A stretch of DNA of 64,000 bases. It comes from Burkholderiales bacterium Ga0077543. Its GTDB lineage: Bacteria > Pseudomonadota > Gammaproteobacteria > Burkholderiales > Burkholderiaceae_C. The stretch covers positions 62,001-126,000 of the forward strand of contig LNET01000073.1 in assembly GCA_001464055.1 (NCBI GenBank), written 5' to 3'. A program made the position numbers and the translations under genes. The notes under the pieces were generated by a model. It ran no database searches and was not told the origin of the DNA. It saw nothing but the letters and a program-made list of their open reading frames with translations. Every line of letters begins with the position of its first letter. The stretch's first letter is position 1. This document shows positions 16,408 to 25,217 of the stretch, one piece after another.

Positions 16408-18014
16408 TGCCGCCGCGCGGCGGCATCGGGCGCAGGCAGTGGCTGCAGGCCGGCGGGCTGGCCATTGCAGGCTGCACGGGCGAGTCTGTCCCCACCGCAG
16501 GCACAGGCTTGCCCGCCACGCCTGTCATGCGTTGGGTCGATGCCGAACACGGCCCGGGTCACCGGTTGCGGCACAAGTCGGGCAGCCTGCCGCCGGCTGC
16601 CGTGCAACGGCGCGCCACGGTGCTGGTGGTGGGCGCGGGCGTGGCCGGCCTGGCGGCGGCACGGGCCTTCGCCCGGGCTGGCGTCGACGACGTGCAGTTG
16701 CTGGAACTGGCCGCGCAGCCAGGCGGGCAAAGCCGCGGCCACGAACTGGCGGGCATGCCCTGCCCGCTGGGTGCGCACTACCTGCCGCTGCCCGGCCCGG
16801 CTGCGCGCGAGGTTTCGGCGTTCCTGCACGAGCTGGGCTTGCTGCGCCACGAACTCGGCCGCACCGTGGCCGACGAGCGCCATCTGTGCCACAGCCCACA
16901 GGAACGTTTGTTCATCGACGGTGCCTGGGCCGAAAGCCTGCTGCCACCGGCCGACCCGGCGTCCCGAACGCAGGCGCAATACCGGGCCTTCGCCGCGCAG
17001 GTGCGCAAGGCGCAAGCCCTGGGTTTTGCCCTGCCCAGCACCCGGGCGCCCTGGACACCCGCGCACGCCGCGCTCGACCGCTTGTCGTTCAGCGACTGGC
17101 TCGCCCACGAAGGCCTGGACGACGAGCGCCTGCGCTGGTTCCTGGACTATTGCTGCCGCGACGATTACGGCGCCGGGCTGCAGCAGGTGTCGGCCTGGGC
17201 CGGGCTGCACTATTTCGCCAGCCGGCATGGCTTTGCGGCCCCGGGCGAGCGCGAGGTCGAGGCCTCGGCGGCTGTCTTCACCTGGCCCGAGGGCAATGCC
17301 TGGCTGGTGCGGCACCTGGTCATGCCGCTGGCCGGCCGTCTGCACACCGGCAGAGCGGTGCTTCAGGTCGACGAAGGCCGCCACGGCGTGCAGGTGCTGG
17401 CCTGGGACGAACAGGCCGGGCAGCTCGAGTCCTGGCGCGCCGGCCGGGTGGTACTGGCGGTACCGGTGTTCGTCGCGGCGCGGTTGCTCGCGCGGCCGCC
17501 CGCAGCGCTGTCGGCGGCGGCCGCGACGCTGCGCTATGCACCCTGGCTGGTGGCCAATCTGCAGCTCGATCAGCCGCTGCTGGAGCGTCCTGGCGCCTCG
17601 CCCAGCTGGGACAACGTGCCTTATGGCGGCACCGCGCTCGGCTGGGTCGACGCCATGCACCAGACGCTGCGCCACCGGTCCGGGCCGACGGTGCTGACGG
17701 CGTACCGCAGCCTGCTGCCAGGCGACCGCGCGGCGCTGCTGCAGGGCCGTGCCGAAGACTGGGCTGCGGCTGCCTTGGCCGAGATCATCGCGGTGCACCC
17801 GGACCTGCCGCGCCGCCTGCGCCAGGTCGACCTGATGCGCTGGGGCCATGCAATGGCCATTCCGGCCCCGGGTGTGCGCAGCAGCGTGCAGGCGGGTGCC
17901 CTGGCTGCATTGCGCCAGGCCCGGGGCCGCGTGCGCTTCGCCCACGGTGACCTGAGCGGCAGTTCGGTGTTCGAGGAAGCCTTCACCCTGGGCCACGGCG
18001 TGGCCCAGGGGTGA
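16407..18014 (+). CDS. FAD-dependent amine oxidase-like oxidoreductase with Tat/lipobox leader
   Basis: 535 residues. The leader GRRQWLQAGGLAIAGC (8-23) combines a twin-arginine with a lipobox ending at C23, so the protein may be a Tat-exported lipoprotein. VVGAGVAGLAAARAFARAG (~74-92) binds FAD, followed by an ELAAQPGGQSRG segment typical of the flavin amine oxidase/protoporphyrinogen oxidase family. The start overlaps the aminopropyltransferase stop by one base, so the two products probably act together, perhaps on the same polyamine-like substrate. The gene converges on pilY1 with a 5-base gap. Confidence 0.85.
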   Translation: MPPRGGIGRRQWLQAGGLAIAGCTGESVPTAGTGLPATPVMRWVDAEHGPGHRLRHKSGSLPPAAVQRRATVLVVGAGVAGLAAARAFARAGVDDVQLLELAAQPGGQSRGHELAGMPCPLGAHYLPLPGPAAREVSAFLHELGLLRHELGRTVADERHLCHSPQERLFIDGAWAESLLPPADPASRTQAQYRAFAAQVRKAQALGFALPSTRAPWTPAHAALDRLSFSDWLAHEGLDDERLRWFLDYCCRDDYGAGLQQVSAWAGLHYFASRHGFAAPGEREVEASAAVFTWPEGNAWLVRHLVMPLAGRLHTGRAVLQVDEGRHGVQVLAWDEQAGQLESWRAGRVVLAVPVFVAARLLARPPAALSAAAATLRYAPWLVANLQLDQPLLERPGASPSWDNVPYGGTALGWVDAMHQTLRHRSGPTVLTAYRSLLPGDRAALLQGRAEDWAAAALAEIIAVHPDLPRRLRQVDLMRWGHAMAIPAPGVRSSVQAGALAALRQARGRVRFAHGDLSGSSVFEEAFTLGHGVAQG

Positions 18015-18019
18015 AAGCA

Positions 18020-21000
18020 TCAGTCCGCCAGCGTCAGCTCGCGCCAGTTCAGCCGGCGCACGCCAGCGCTGACGGGCCATTCGCCTTTGGGAGAAGTGGC
18101 GCCGCCCTTGTCGTCGCTGCCGATCAGCCTGAGCTTGCCGTCGACGCTGTAGAAGCGCAGGTCGACGACGACGCCGCTGAGTGCCGTGTTGTAGCTGATG
18201 ACCGCATCGCCGCTTCTCAGCACGCTTTGGCCGCTGCCCAGGTCGATGGCGTAGATCCGGCTGATGCCCGAGGGTGAACACACGTCACCCGAGGGCACCA
18301 TCGCCGCGAAGGCGACCGTTCCCAGGAAGGCCGTGCTGTCGGTGATCACGCGCCAGCCCGAGCCGCCCGTGACGGTGCCCAGGTCCAGCCACCAGCCGAT
18401 CTGGCTCGACAGGTCGAGGGTGATCTTCTGCGTCAGGTCGGTCAGCTTCAGCAGTCGGTTGCCTGGGCCCGAATTGCGGATCGGGAAACTCATGCCCGCG
18501 GGCAGCGTGGCGGCCGTGTTGAAGACATTGCCGGTGCCGTCGATGATGGCGTAGAAGCCTTGCGGCTGGGTGTTGCCGATGTCGCTGTTGCCCAGCAGCT
18601 TGCCGCTGCCCACCGTGACGAAGCGGCGATTGGTCTTGGGCTGGATCACGATCAGCGGGCGCGTGGTCACGGGCACCGGGTTGCCCACGGCGTCGGTCAG
18701 CTCGGCGATCTTGGTCGGGGCGGCGTAGGCACCGGTGGCCGGCCTCAGGTCCAGCCGCCACAGGTTGCCCAGCAGGTCGCCGAAGTACAGGCTTTCGGCG
18801 GTGAAGTCGGTGCGGTCGGGCAGGTAGGCCTGCACCTGCGACACGCCGGCCGGGTTGGAAGGCGTACCCACCCCGGTGCTGATCTTTTCGAGCAATGCGC
18901 CGGTGCGCGGGTTGACGATGAAGATATAGCCGATGCCGTCGGCGTTGTTGTGGCCCGACCCGAAGATCAGCACCCAGCCGTGCTTGCGCGTCTTCACGGC
19001 CGCCGGCTCACCGTAGGTGAAGCCCAGGTCGGCGTGGGTGAACTCCCACATCACCTTGTCCGCTGCCGCGGCTTCGGAACTGAACGCGCTGGGGTCGGTG
19101 ACGTCGATGGCGAAGTACGCCCTGCCGCCCTTGCCCATGGCGCTGACCAGCACCGACCGCCAGTCCGGCGTGCCGGAGCCGCCCACGGTCCTGCCCAGGT
19201 CAATGTCGAACACGCCAATCGGGCCGTCGACCAGGTTCTTGTGCGTGAAGTCGGGGTCACCGCGATGCTGCAGACCGGTCTGGCCGGGCACGCCATTGGC
19301 GCCCTGGTAGATCGGGCCGGGCACGTAGGCGAAGACTTCCTGGCCGCCGTCGGCGGCCGTGACCGAGGCCTTGATGCCATGCAGTACACCTGCGTTGGTG
19401 CCGACGTAGACCATCGGTATGCGGTCCTTCCAGGTCGTGCGGAAGGCCGCGTAGCCGGGGTTGGTCGCAGCCGAGAACGGCGCCACCGGCGGTCCCACCG
19501 GCTTGGCCTTGGAGCCGACGATGTCGCCGACCGGACCGACGCGGGTGCGGTAGATCTTGGCGCTGCCGGTGGCCGTCGAATTCACTTCGTGCGTGGGGTC
19601 GCCACGCAGGTAGTTCAGGAAGTCGCTGCTGTCGTCGCCATCGCGGTAGACGGTGTTCAGCGTGGCCAGCTGCGCGGCGGAGATGCTGTCGCTGCGGAAA
19701 GGCACGCCGTCGTTCGTGCTGGTGTTCCAGGTGATCATCCTGCGGTTGTCGTTCCAGCCCGTGCCGGCGATCTGGGCCGCCAGTTTCGCGCTGAAGTTCC
19801 AGGCGGCCACCTGCGAGGGGTTGCCTGTCGAGGCGTCGAAACTGGTGGTGTTGCCGGTGACTTCGCCCGTCCAGTTGCCCGAGTCGTAGCGTGATGCATA
19901 GCTGCCCACGCCTTCCAGCGCCACCTGGGGCAACGCGGTCGAGAACGAAGTGGTGAAGGCCTGCAGCTGAGAAGCGATGTTGGCGAAGGCGCGGGTCAGG
20001 CCGGCCACCATCTGGTCGGGGCGCGACGCCGTGAAGTAGGTGTCGGGGCGGTCCTGGGTGCCCACCTTCTCGCCCGTGGTCGACCACCACTCCATCGGAA
20101 TGTCGGTGGTGCGGGTGTACGGGTCGAAGTTGTCGGGGGCCTTGAAGCCGCCGTACTTCGCTGCCAGATAGAACTGGTTGTTGGCCTTGTAGTTCTGGTA
20201 CTCCAGGATGTCCAGCCAATACGTCTGCACCGTCTGCTTGTTCTTGGTCTTGGGCACCGCAGGGTTGTCCGGGCGGATGTCCTTGGTGTTGGCGTCGTAG
20301 GCGATGCCCGCCATCAGGGCCGAGTTGTTGTTGCAGCAGCCGCCCCAGTTCAGGGTGTTGCCGGCGGTTGCCCCCAGGCCGTGCAGCGCACCCAGCTTGT
20401 TGGTGGCGGCCACCGCGTCGACCGTGGTGTCTGCCACCACCGCCGAAGGCTTGGCGGGCTCGCTGGCCGAACTGGTCGGTCCCGGCACGTTCTTGTCGGC
20501 ATGGCTGTTGACGTCGCCGATGCCCAGCACGAAGTTCCTCTGGCAGCTGTACTGGATCGGGTCGTCCCATTCGGTGATCACCGGGAACCCGTCCACCCAG
20601 ACTCGGTTCGTGTTGGTGTCGGCGGATTTCGCCGTCCATTCGGGCACGTTGCCGAGGTTCTTGAAATAGCGGATCGCGGCGTAGTACAGCTCTCCGACCG
20701 GGTCGAAGGTCTTGTAATTGCCTGGCGTGATTTGCCCGAACTTGTTCAGGTAGTTGATGACGCCGCTGTTGGTGACGGGGGTGCCGAACAGGGTGGCGGT
20801 GTCGCTGGCGTCGGTGTCGTCGGGGTTGACGATGAGGATGCCGGTGTCAGGGTCCCATTCGCGGTCGGCATTGCTGGTCGCTGGCAGCGTCGGAATGGTG
20901 ATGGTCGGGCCGACGAACTTCTGCCGCGCGCGCAGCACGCCGCCGTCGCGCTGGATGTTGCTGTCGTTCAGGTAGCCGAAGGCGCTGTAGCGGATGCGTT

Positions 21001-21811
21001 CCGAATACTGCTGCAGCAGCCCGGTGGGCTTGTAGCTGCCGTTCGGGTAGGCGGTGCAGTTGCTTTCCAGGGGGCCGGCCGTGGCGATGTTGCTGTCGCA
21101 GACCTTGACGCGCACGCTCACTTCATAGACCGTGGCGCCGTCGACGGCCACCGCCGGGTTGTAGGCTGTAGGCGCGTTGTCGACGCCACCGGTGACGGTA
21201 AAGCGCATCCGGTTGCCCAGGCCCTGGATGCGCATGGCCATGCTGGCCCAGGCGTCGAAGGGGGTGTTGTCGGCCACCAGCGCCGCCGTGCCCAGCGAGC
21301 GGTTGGGGAAGTTGCCGGTGCCGCCCTGGCCGCTGGCCCAGGCTTTCTCGATGAAGGTCTCGGTCGTCGTGTCGCGCACGCGATAGCCGCCGGTCAGCGC
21401 CCAACGGAACGGGTCGATGGTCTGCATCGTCGCCCAGTTCAGGAAGTTGCCGCTCCACTTCGTGTTGTTGCTGCCAGTGCAGCTGCGGTTGGTGGCGCTG
21501 CCTGCGGGCTGGAAATGGCGGTCGGCCTCGGTCTCGCTGAAGACGTAGGTGTAGCACTTGGCCGGATCGAAGTAGCCCAGGTAGGTGTTGGCCGCGCTGT
21601 AGGTGTTGCCCGTGTGGGCGACGCTGACGGCGGTGGGGAATTCCACGCTCAGGGCCAAGGCCAGGTTGCCCGGCACGCTGGTATTGGTGAAGACGGGTTG
21701 GTCGGCCAGTTGCGTCTGCGCTGCGGCCGGTGCGTGCAAAGCGGCGGCCAGGGCAGCCAGCATCAGGAGCGCGCTGCAGCGCTGGGGAGCTGTGTGTCGC
21801 AGAAGGTTCAT
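18020..21811 (-). CDS. pilY1: Type IV pilus tip-associated protein PilY1
   Basis: 1263 residues. A Sec signal peptide covers ~1-31 (hydrophobic core then PAAAQ). The C-terminal ~550 residues form the PilY1 beta-propeller with repeated blades such as SLYFGDLLGNLWRLDL, VYVGTNAGVLHG and GRAYFAIDVTDP. PilY1 is exposed with the minor pilins at the pilus tip, where it supports assembly, adhesion and surface sensing. No convincing von Willebrand A MIDAS motif was seen in the N-terminal half. ATG 21811 begins the signal peptide; the longer frame is rejected. It is the last gene of the minor-pilin operon, 25 bases after pilX. Confidence 0.93.
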   Translation of the reverse strand: MNLLRHTAPQRCSALLMLAALAAALHAPAAAQTQLADQPVFTNTSVPGNLALALSVEFPTAVSVAHTGNTYSAANTYLGYFDPAKCYTYVFSETEADRHFQPAGSATNRSCTGSNNTKWSGNFLNWATMQTIDPFRWALTGGYRVRDTTTETFIEKAWASGQGGTGNFPNRSLGTAALVADNTPFDAWASMAMRIQGLGNRMRFTVTGGVDNAPTAYNPAVAVDGATVYEVSVRVKVCDSNIATAGPLESNCTAYPNGSYKPTGLLQQYSERIRYSAFGYLNDSNIQRDGGVLRARQKFVGPTITIPTLPATSNADREWDPDTGILIVNPDDTDASDTATLFGTPVTNSGVINYLNKFGQITPGNYKTFDPVGELYYAAIRYFKNLGNVPEWTAKSADTNTNRVWVDGFPVITEWDDPIQYSCQRNFVLGIGDVNSHADKNVPGPTSSASEPAKPSAVVADTTVDAVAATNKLGALHGLGATAGNTLNWGGCCNNNSALMAGIAYDANTKDIRPDNPAVPKTKNKQTVQTYWLDILEYQNYKANNQFYLAAKYGGFKAPDNFDPYTRTTDIPMEWWSTTGEKVGTQDRPDTYFTASRPDQMVAGLTRAFANIASQLQAFTTSFSTALPQVALEGVGSYASRYDSGNWTGEVTGNTTSFDASTGNPSQVAAWNFSAKLAAQIAGTGWNDNRRMITWNTSTNDGVPFRSDSISAAQLATLNTVYRDGDDSSDFLNYLRGDPTHEVNSTATGSAKIYRTRVGPVGDIVGSKAKPVGPPVAPFSAATNPGYAAFRTTWKDRIPMVYVGTNAGVLHGIKASVTAADGGQEVFAYVPGPIYQGANGVPGQTGLQHRGDPDFTHKNLVDGPIGVFDIDLGRTVGGSGTPDWRSVLVSAMGKGGRAYFAIDVTDPSAFSSEAAAADKVMWEFTHADLGFTYGEPAAVKTRKHGWVLIFGSGHNNADGIGYIFIVNPRTGALLEKISTGVGTPSNPAGVSQVQAYLPDRTDFTAESLYFGDLLGNLWRLDLRPATGAYAAPTKIAELTDAVGNPVPVTTRPLIVIQPKTNRRFVTVGSGKLLGNSDIGNTQPQGFYAIIDGTGNVFNTAATLPAGMSFPIRNSGPGNRLLKLTDLTQKITLDLSSQIGWWLDLGTVTGGSGWRVITDSTAFLGTVAFAAMVPSGDVCSPSGISRIYAIDLGSGQSVLRSGDAVISYNTALSGVVVDLRFYSVDGKLRLIGSDDKGGATSPKGEWPVSAGVRRLNWRELTLAD

Positions 21812-21836
21812 GATGGGCTTTCGGGTGGGCTCGCTG

Positions 21837-22475
21837 CTACAGCGTGAAGGTGGTCTGGAAAAAGGCCTGGGTCTGGCGCGGTCCGTCGACACGGATCGAC
21901 AGGCGGAAGACCACCTGTTGCGGCACCGCGCCGGCACCGCCTGCGCTGCCGAAGGCGGCATTCAGCGGGTCGCTGGAGTTGGCGCTGTTGGATACGCTGC
22001 TGTCGGCCATCGTGCAGTGGCTGGCCTCGGCCACGCCGGTGTTGCCGCACAGGCGGTCGACGACGTAGCGCACCGTGACACCCATGTCCGCAATGACGAT
22101 GTCTTGCGCAGCCGTCCCCACCAGGGCAAAGGCCGTGTTGTCGACCAGCGCCACCGGCAGGCCCTGCGCCGTGATCTCGTTGCCGGTGAACTGGGTGGCG
22201 CGGTAGTTGCGCGCCACGCTGTTGTTCCGCCGCAGTACTTCGGTGCCGAGGGCGCCGCCGTCCATCAGCGCCAGCACCTCGACCATGGCGCGCTCGCCCT
22301 GGTTGGTCAGGTCGCGCTTGAAGCCCAGGTTGCCGGCATTGGCCAGGCTGCTGTTCATCGAACGCACCATGGCCACGGCACCGATGAGCATGATGACCAG
22401 GGCGATGAGACCGAAGATGATGACGACGCCGCGCTGTCTGTTGCGGGCTGGCATGGGCATGGATGGGCGCTTCAT
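21837..22475 (-). CDS. pilX: Minor pilin assembly protein PilX
   Basis: 212 residues. A short basic leader is followed by a single N-terminal hydrophobic helix (RQRGVVIIFGLIALVIMLIG, ~14-33), the PilX N-terminal form that lacks the canonical FTLIE motif. A soluble pilin-like domain with Cys residues (DRLCGN, EASHC) follows. It would be part of the minor pilin complex that primes pilus assembly. ATG 22475 precedes the leader. The gene lies 10 bases after pilW and 25 bases before pilY1. Confidence 0.9.
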   Translation of the reverse strand: MKRPSMPMPARNRQRGVVIIFGLIALVIMLIGAVAMVRSMNSSLANAGNLGFKRDLTNQGERAMVEVLALMDGGALGTEVLRRNNSVARNYRATQFTGNEITAQGLPVALVDNTAFALVGTAAQDIVIADMGVTVRYVVDRLCGNTGVAEASHCTMADSSVSNSANSSDPLNAAFGSAGGAGAVPQQVVFRLSIRVDGPRQTQAFFQTTFTL

Positions 22476-22485
22476 GGGCAGGGCC

Positions 22486-23667
22486 TCAGGGTCGCTGCGT
22501 CAACATGGCGTTGCGCAGGGGAACAGTGAAGTCAAGCACGCGATAGCGCAGCTTGCGATCATCGGCGGCAATGTCGTGGGTGGTACGCAGGGCCACCGGC
22601 AGGTCGTCGAACAGGGCCAGGCTGGCTGGCGAGATGTCCTGCTTTTCGGGGGTGTTGTTGCGCATCACCAGGGCCACGCGCACCGAGATGATCCGGCTCA
22701 GCGCCAGGCCCGACGCCGCGCTGCCGTCCATCAGCGTGGCGGCGCTCCAGGCCGGGTCGGCCGGGCTCTGCCAGCTGTCGATGCGGCCATCGTCATTGGT
22801 GTCCACGCCGTAGCGGGCGCGCAGGTCGACGACGCCGTCGGAAATCGGCACCACGTCGTTGGTGTTGTCCAGGCGCAGCAGGTCGTAGCTGACCAGGGTG
22901 TTGGTGTCGGCCACGCCCAGCAGCTGGAAAGAAGGGCGGTTGCCCGCCTCGTTGCCCAGCGGCGCCACCCAGGCGCGGCGCAGGGTGCCGATGGAATCGA
23001 CGTCGACACCCCCCAGCGTCGCCGCGTAGAAGTTTCCGCCCAGGTCCAGTTCCTGTTGGCCGACCGCACCGGCGAACGGCGTCACCACCTGCTGCAGCAG
23101 GCAGGGACTGGGGTTGCCAGTGGCATCGACTTCCTGGATCACCGTGACCAGGTCGCCACCCCGCAAGCCCAGGGTCACGGGGATGAACAGTCGCGCGTTG
23201 GTGGGGGGGATCGTCAGCACCGGCAGCGGCGCTTCGCCCAGCCCGGACGAGCCGGCCTGGACGATCAGCACGTCCGACCCGCCAGCCCCGGTACCGGCCT
23301 GCACCACCAGCGGCGCCATCCGCAAGGCCAGGGGAACAGCGCCGAACGGCGCCGGGTAGGCCGCGGCGCGGGGCAGGAAAACGCCCAGCCCGTCGCGTCG
23401 CGCCTGCAATGAGCAGCCGTAGGAATCGCGCCAGCTCTGCGCGAAGCCCGAGCCGGCGCTGCGCAGCGTGCGGTCCAGCGTGTAGGCCAGGAAGGCGCCG
23501 CTGTTGGACGCGTCGTTGGTCGAGGTGAGCGAACGCCGGTTCGATTCGCTGCGGATCAGCATCGTCGTGATGGCCAGGGTCAGCGCCATGCCGATGGTCA
23601 CGGCCACCAGCAGTTCGATCAACGTGAAGCCGTGCCGGAACCCGCGCCTGGAGGTGTTGCTTCTCAT
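22486..23667 (-). CDS. pilW: Minor pilin PilW
   Basis: 393 residues. It has a prepilin leader ending at G13 followed by FTLIELLVAVTIG, the PilD cleavage and N-methylation site with Glu+5. The long soluble domain is typical of PilW, which is larger than the other minor pilins. ATG 23667 overlaps the pilV stop (ATGA), suggesting translational coupling. The frame stays open upstream across pilV, but that part is out-of-frame shadow. It is part of the PilVWX-FimT-PilE priming complex. Confidence 0.93.
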   Translation of the reverse strand: MRSNTSRRGFRHGFTLIELLVAVTIGMALTLAITTMLIRSESNRRSLTSTNDASNSGAFLAYTLDRTLRSAGSGFAQSWRDSYGCSLQARRDGLGVFLPRAAAYPAPFGAVPLALRMAPLVVQAGTGAGGSDVLIVQAGSSGLGEAPLPVLTIPPTNARLFIPVTLGLRGGDLVTVIQEVDATGNPSPCLLQQVVTPFAGAVGQQELDLGGNFYAATLGGVDVDSIGTLRRAWVAPLGNEAGNRPSFQLLGVADTNTLVSYDLLRLDNTNDVVPISDGVVDLRARYGVDTNDDGRIDSWQSPADPAWSAATLMDGSAASGLALSRIISVRVALVMRNNTPEKQDISPASLALFDDLPVALRTTHDIAADDRKLRYRVLDFTVPLRNAMLTQRP

Positions 23668-24056
23668 GGGATCAGCACCTCGGTGATGTAGCGCGACGGC
23701 GGGCTGTCTGCCGGCTGCCCGGGTGGCACCCAGGTGATCATGATGCGGGCCACGTCGCCGTTGACCACGACCGTGCCCAGGCCACCGGGCAGGCCGCCCG
23801 CAGTGGCGTCGGCGACCCGGGCGGCCCAGGCGTCGATGACAGCGGCGTCGAGGTTCTGGGTGTCGTTGTTCCACATCGTCGACGCCATCTCGCCGGCCAG
23901 CAGCGCCGCGCGGTTGCTGTCCTCGGCGTTCACCGAAACCTGCATGGCCCGCGCCTGCAGACCCACCAGGCCCAGCAGCCCGAAGGAAAACAGGACGATG
24001 ACGACCAGCACCTCGATCAGCGAGACGCCGCGTGCGCGCTTGTTGCGGTTCTTCAT
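23664..24056 (-). CDS. pilV: Minor pilin PilV
   Basis: 130 residues from ATG 24056. The leader MKNRNKRARG precedes VSLIEVLVVIVLFSFGLLG, with Glu+5 for PilD processing and the long helix used in the pilus core. An alternative ATG at 24071 would add five residues and overlap fimT by 13 bases. I prefer 24056 because it lies three bases after the fimT stop and gives a ten-residue leader. Neither start has a strong ribosome-binding site, consistent with coupling to fimT. Size fits PilV/PilV-like minor pilins. Confidence 0.9.
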   Translation of the reverse strand: MKNRNKRARGVSLIEVLVVIVLFSFGLLGLVGLQARAMQVSVNAEDSNRAALLAGEMASTMWNNDTQNLDAAVIDAWAARVADATAGGLPGGLGTVVVNGDVARIMITWVPPGQPADSPPSRYITEVLIP

Positions 24057-24058
24057 GG

Positions 24059-24652
24059 TCAGGGAGTGCATCCGTCAGGGCCGGTGCCGTCGACCAGGCA
24101 CATGCGCACCTGGCCGCCCAAAGCGACCGTGACATTGAGCGTGCGTTCGGCGCCCGGGGCGGCGACGACATAGGTACGCTGCAGGGCTGGTGCCTCGCAG
24201 GTCTGGTCGCCGACGACGTTGTTGGGGTTGGCGGCCAGGCGCCCGGCGGAGTTGAAGCACAGCACGCGTGGCCCGGTCACGGTGACGCCTGCGGCCACAT
24301 CGCTGAGCACGCCGCATTGCACGGCTTCGGCGTCTTCGCCCACGAACAGTGGCACGGTGCGGATGGCCCAGTGCGGTCCGGCGGCGCTGCTCGTCGCCGC
24401 GGTCGTGCATTCGCGGCTGTCGGTGCGGAAGAAGGCAATCTGGCGGTTGCGGCGCACGGCTTCTGCCTGGGCATAGCGCAGGCCGTTCTGCAGGGAGTCG
24501 CTCACCGTGCGCACCTGGGCATTGCGTGTCCACGTTCCGAACGCGGGCGCTGCCAGGCTGAGCAACAGCGCCAGCAGTGCGATGGTCACCATCACTTCCA
24601 CCATCGAGAAGCCGCGACGGGTCCGTGGCAGCCGCAGGGCCGGAATCAGCAC
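24059..24652 (-). CDS. fimT: Minor pilin of the FimT/GspH family
   Basis: 197 residues. The leader [14 protein letters not shown] is followed by [19 protein letters not shown], a prepilin site with Glu at +5. The remaining domain has the GspH/FimT beta-sandwich pattern ([15 protein letters not shown]). The start is GTG 24652, which overlaps the stop of the upstream pilE-type gene by seven bases. An upstream in-frame extension would run antiparallel to nothing recognisable, so it is rejected. FimT homologues can bind DNA at the pilus tip in competent bacteria. Whether this one does is unknown. Confidence 0.9.
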   Translation of the reverse strand: MLIPALRLPRTRRGFSMVEVMVTIALLALLLSLAAPAFGTWTRNAQVRTVSDSLQNGLRYAQAEAVRRNRQIAFFRTDSRECTTAATSSAAGPHWAIRTVPLFVGEDAEAVQCGVLSDVAAGVTVTGPRVLCFNSAGRLAANPNNVVGDQTCEAPALQRTYVVAAPGAERTLNVTVALGGQVRMCLVDGTGPDGCTP

Positions 24653-25101
24653 GTCTGGCCCTTCTTGGTGATCCAGGCCGTGGCGCAGGTGGCGTAGCCA
24701 GTGGCAGCGGCCGTGGTCGCGCGCACGTCGGCCTGGTTGATGGTGAAGGTGAAGCCGCTGACGCTGCCGCTGCCCACGGCCTGCAGCACGAAGGTGGTGG
24801 CGGCCGGGGCAACCGGGCAACTGACCAGGAACGCGCCGAAGCGGCGCGTGGCCTCATCGGCCTGGCAAGGGGTGGTGAAACCGTTGGCCGTGGCGTAGGT
24901 CCGGTTGTCCAGGAAATGGCGCTCCATCTGGGCGCGCACGCTGGACAGGCCGTTGGTGGCATCGGTCAGGCTGCCGCGGATGATGTAGTCGCGGTAGCTG
25001 GGGTAGGCCACGGCGGCCAGGATGCCGATGATGGCCACCACGATCATCACTTCGATGAGCGTGAAGCCTGCGTGCGGGCGGAGTGTGCGGAATCTGTTCA
25101 T
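24646..25101 (-). CDS. pilE: Type IV minor pilin PilE
   Basis: 151 residues. [12 protein letters not shown] leader, then [20 protein letters not shown] with cleavage after G12 and Glu+5. A C-terminal Cys pair (CATAW and the last residue) could form the disulfide region. Gene context and size match the minor pilin PilE rather than the major pilin. It is the first gene of the six-gene pilE-fimT-pilV-pilW-pilX-pilY1 operon. The 116-base gap upstream, toward the metallophosphoesterase gene on the same strand, should hold the operon promoter. Confidence 0.9.
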   Translation of the reverse strand: MNRFRTLRPHAGFTLIEVMIVVAIIGILAAVAYPSYRDYIIRGSLTDATNGLSSVRAQMERHFLDNRTYATANGFTTPCQADEATRRFGAFLVSCPVAPAATTFVLQAVGSGSVSGFTFTINQADVRATTAAATGYATCATAWITKKGQTC

Positions 25102-25217
25102 GGCTGGCCGAAAGTGTGCTCAGGGCCCGCCGCTTCGAATCCTCGAAGACAGGGGTTGATGTACGCCTTTCGACCGCTTCTCCGAGGACTTGAGGCCCAC
25201 GGCGGGTCAAACCAGTC

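Noticed and set aside
21837..24697. Several + strand frames opposite the pilin operon
   Set aside because: Antisense shadows; the minus strand has five prepilin-type or pilin-family N termini in register.
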